From Carnegiea gigantea (taxonomy: Eukaryota > Streptophyta > Magnoliopsida > Caryophyllales > Cactaceae): 64,000 nt of DNA. The stretch spans positions 121,001 to 185,000 of the forward strand of contig JAKOGI010000083.1 of the NCBI GenBank assembly GCA_029747015.1, read 5' to 3'. The notes beneath the pieces were generated by a model, which was not told the origin of the DNA, ran no database searches, and worked only from the letters and a program-made list of their open reading frames with translations. The position numbers and the translations under genes were made by a program. Positions 59,967 through 64,000 of the stretch are shown here, in pieces (position 1 is the stretch's first letter; every line of letters starts with the position of its first letter).

Positions 59967-62030
59967 GGCAATTTTTTCTCTTTTTCCCTTATATAGAATT
60001 ATATGTCACCTATACATTTACTATTTTTAAGATACCATTTAAAGGTAACATGTTTTATTGCTCTACTTACTTTATAGATGTGTTTAGATCTACTTGAAAA
60101 TATGTACACAAAATGTTGGAATTATTTAACTAGCCTAACTTTTAGAATGGATTTGGAAATTTATTAAAAGCCATAAACTTTGTGGATAAGTCTAAAATTT
60201 ATAAATGAGTGCAGAATTCGTAGATAAAAATATTTACAATCTTGTAAAAGGTTATGAAATCTATATAAAAAAAATTTTATCACACTTTCAAAGGAATTTT
60301 AAAATGTGTTAGTGATCCTAATTTTAAAGAAGAGTTCTTAAACTTTTGCGGTGGAATAATATAGCAAAATTTTGAACTTAATTATAAACACTTTATTCAA
60401 AAACTATAAGATGAAACGATGGATTTAAAACTATTACTCTTGTATGACTTGCCTTCAACTTAGCCTTCATGTAAGTGGGCTTCACATTGTCTGGCCTTTT
60501 GCCCACGGACAACTTTCACATGCATTACGATTTACAAACTTTGAGATCTAATATAATTGGACGAGTATATCTGCATCTGTTTTCCCAGAAGAAATGATAA
60601 CTAACATCTTGACTTAGATTCTTACCAAAAAATACATATAGATACATCTTGACTTAGATTAAAGAAGGAAACTAGATTTGAGCACGAAAAATCTAACTTC
60701 AACAAACTAGCAATTAGTTCAACAACAACTGGATCAAAGCGATACAGGTTGGCCAAAATGTAGACCTACCAAACTCGTCATTGGGTTCAGACACGGGTCA
60801 GGTTAAATTTGGGTCAGATTATATTTCGGGTTAAATGATATTTCGAGTTAGTTAAGTTTGGATCGGGTGAACTTCAGTTCTGATCAATAAGCCTATTTCG
60901 GATATCAGGTTGGGTATGGATCTAGGTCATTTGATTCCGGATTCGAGTCTGGGGTCAGTTTTACCAAGTCTACCTAAATGATTTGACACTTTTTGAAAAA
61001 AAAATTGATATTTATGTCTAGTTAAAAAAATAAAATATGAGTCCAATATCTCGTTGATTACATATATATCCAGTAAAAACGCTAACAATAATCAAACTAT
61101 GCAATGTTTTTTCTTCCACTAATTTGAAAAGAATGAAGAACAGAATCATTGATGGATGTGGATTGGGGGTTTTCCAATTAGTTTTGTCACATCATTATCT
61201 AAAGCCAACATTGCATGTGAGGGTCATTTGGGGTTGTAGAGTAGAAGCTGTGTTTTGAACAAAGACTGTTGTTTCATGAAATCACCATCTTAAAAATTCA
61301 TTTTCTAAGGATAAGAAGGTTGTTGTTAACAAAGCTCCACCTAATCTCTTGAAATAAATTAGTATACCTTTCTTAGTTCGTTTTCATGTGGGTTGTTTCC
61401 TATTTGACATTGCTTTGGCTATAACGACAACCCTTTTTGAAATTCTTGTCAAATAGGCACCACTCATTTGCAATACTAGTACTAACTCGTGTATCATAAG
61501 TATTTTTTTAAGTTAATAATTGCTTAACAAAGTTAATTGTGTTTGATTAGATGCGACAACATGGACATATTGGTAAAATATGGTCTGGTCGTGTGTTAAG
61601 TTTTGATTAAAAAGTGTTAAATTTCCTTTCTAAAGTGTCAATGTTCGGATCAATCAAATCTAGCGGATCAAAAATATATTTTATATTTTTTCTTTCCTAT
61701 CTCCTACCGACAGTTTTTAATTTCCTTTTATAGATAAAAGGATCTAGTCTACAAAACTATCAACTTTGATATTTACTCTTATTAAGAACTTATCCATGAT
61801 CTTAGTAAAGAAAAAGAAAAGAAATAGCCTTTTTTTGGGGAATATATACAGGAACATTAGGTAAGAAAGGATTAACCCAAGTTATCATCCACTAGAATAT
61901 TTTTTTTTTTTTAAAAAAAAAACTCTGTTGAGAGTGAAATTATGGTGAATTAATCAAAATAGGGTTAAATATAAAACATATCAAAATTTTTATAAGAAAC
62001 TCTCTCATTTTCTATAAAGTTTTATCTTAT
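59967..62030. other. Spacer without recognised genes
   Basis: AT-rich. 60760-60985 has repeated GGGTCAGGTT/GGGTCAGATT/TCGGGTTAAAT wording, probably an old nonautonomous element remnant. An A/T inverted run lies at 61895-61922. No domain in any frame. Confidence 0.4.
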
Positions 62031-62500
62031 GTAAGAAACTTACTCAGTTAAAATACTTTTGATTTACAACTAGTGTTGTGCAATTTATGCGATGAATAAC
62101 GGGATAATTTTAGAGGTGATTTTTTTTTTTTAAAGTGTTGCGACTAATCATAGTAAGTTAAAATATTTTCTATAAAGTTTACCTTTGTTTGCTGTAGTCC
62201 ATTCTCTTTTCTTAGACCAAAAACGATATTGTTACTTTGGTTATTTATTAATAATATAGTAAGTTTTGCATGAGATCAGCTCACTTAAGTTATATAATGG
62301 GATTAACGCTTTTATGATGACTATTAATAATTAATTGGGTGACTAATAGTTCTTTCAGAGGTGACTGTTATTGTAATCACATAAATAAATTATTAGTCAT
62401 CCCTATGTTTCAAAACATATTACTAGTCATTGCAAAGCCTCAAAAAAGTCACCCCCTAAAGAGCTTGCCTCGTAATAAGGCTTATATGAGATAGTCTCAC
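62031..62500. other. Possible nonautonomous DNA element remnant
   Basis: Repeated GTGACT/AGTCAC wording in both orientations (GGTGACTAATAGT, AGTCATCCCTATG, AAAGTCACCCCC) suggests a decayed inverted-repeat element. Boundaries were not found. Confidence 0.25.
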
Positions 62501-62567
62501 CTAAGAATTTGTATTAATATTATCAATTCTATTATTTTGTTTTGCTTCGAACGCTGTATATGGTTAT

Positions 62568-63134
62568 TAGGGGTGGAAAAAAAACCGAAACTGAAAAATC
62601 GAACCAAAAAATCGAAAAATCGAATTAAAAAATTGGTTAACCAGTTTGATTTTTCTAAAAAATTCAGTTTGGTTAATCAAGCCGAAAAAGTTTTCCTTTT
62701 TCTGTGTTGGTTTCGATTCGAACATTTGAGATTCGGCTAACCTCATGATTGACCAAAACCAAACTTACACTTTTATTTAAAAAAACCAAAGTTTATATTG
62801 GTCAATTGTAGATTTTATAATTATTAAAGATAAGAATAAGCATACAATAATGTGTAAATTAATATTTGGTGTCTCAAATAGTTAAATTAATTAAAAAAAG
62901 GAGTGAAAATTTAAAATTAACAATTTAAATTAATGGTTAACTGGTAACCGAACTGAAAATCCGGTTAATCAAGTTTTTCGGTTCGGTTACGGTTCACATT
63001 TTTGTCGAACCGAAAAATTCAGTTAACCGAAAGTTTCGGTTCGATTTTCGGTTCACAATTTTTACAAACGAACTTTCCAATTAACCAATTTTTGATTGAC
63101 TGAATTTCCGATTAACCAGTTTTGACCAACCCTA
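62568..63134. mobile_element. hAT-like inverted-repeat element, about 567 bp
   Basis: Starts TAGGGGTGG and ends CCAACCCTA, a short terminal inverted repeat typical of plant hAT-type MITEs. The interior is dense in GGTTAACC, CGAACCGAAAA and TTTCGGTTCGGTT segments on both strands, so it could fold on itself. No convincing target duplication was found. An open frame at 62537-62740 is judged fortuitous. Confidence 0.6.
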
Positions 63135-63413
63135 ATTATGAATTCCTTCTCTTTTCAGACCTTTTATTTATTTGCTATTAGTTATTAACACCATTAACAA
63201 TATTCTTTGACCATAAATGTACCGATAGTTACACATTGAGACATATTCTTTTTGTATTGCTTTTGTAATTTAATTAAATAGGCGGCTATGTAACTTACTT
63301 TATCATATATATGAACTTAATTAATGACAGTGGTTAAATAGGAATTAATTGCTTGTATGCTCCGATCAAAATGAGCCACATCAGAATAAACATGATTATG
63401 ATAGATGACGACC
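63135..63413. other. Spacer without recognised features
   Basis: Short AT-rich stretch; nothing seen. Confidence 0.5.

Positions 63414-64000
<587 letters not shown>

Overview
The window is intergenic DNA from a flowering plant, almost entirely built of transposable elements (TEs). The basis is AT-rich sequence, plant-type Ty1/Copia and Ty3/Gypsy elements with an initiator-tRNA-Met primer site, a Helitron carrying a Rep/helicase plus an RPA-like gene, an En/Spm (CACTA) transposon, non-LTR (LINE) remnants, MITEs and long (AT)n/(CA)n microsatellites. I see no host protein-coding gene and no tRNA, rRNA or CRISPR. The species cannot be named from this sequence.

Left third (1-27010), nested LTR retrotransposons. 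A minus-strand Copia copy (PBS, gag, zinc knuckle and protease at 1-1310; LTR from 1311) is split inside its LTR by a 12.3-kb element at 1480-13813. That element has LTRs of about 5.1 kb around only about 2 kb of internal DNA, which holds a Gypsy gag, zinc knuckles, a protease scrap and no reverse transcriptase, so it is a TR-GAG-type non-autonomous element. Its LTRs contain an array of five stem-loops and a roughly 60-bp degenerate tandem array. The Copia LTR resumes at 13814 and, near 14112, abuts a plus-strand Copia reverse transcriptase. That reverse transcriptase is in turn split inside its RNase H domain by a second non-autonomous Gypsy element (14860-22583, gag only, two minisatellites, perfect 5-bp TSD ACAGG). 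The Copia RNase H and 3' LTR finish at 23609. A 3.26-kb solo LTR (23756-27010, perfect TSD TCAAT) is a distant relative of the giant LTR.

Middle (27016-45460). Unassigned AT-rich sequence with a possible old LTR-element remnant and a 374-bp MITE is followed by a minus-strand Helitron (30735-45460). It has a CTAGT 3' end behind a short hairpin and a TC 5' end. It encodes RepHel (zinc finger, HUH Rep, PIF1-like helicase), broken by four stops and one frameshift, and a multi-exon RPA-like gene. Its 7.5-kb 5' part is full of local tandem duplications.

Right third (45461-64000). A LINE remnant precedes an 8.07-kb minus-strand CACTA transposon (47209-55275), with a decayed TNP2-type transposase, a better preserved second gene (Transposase_24-like) and palindromic subterminal repeats. 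After it come another possible LTR-element remnant, a LINE endonuclease remnant, microsatellites, a 370-bp Harbinger-type MITE with TSD TTA, a roughly 570-bp hAT-like inverted-repeat element, and a dense microsatellite block that ends the window.

All assignments come from reading motifs and repeats by eye; no alignment or database search was run.
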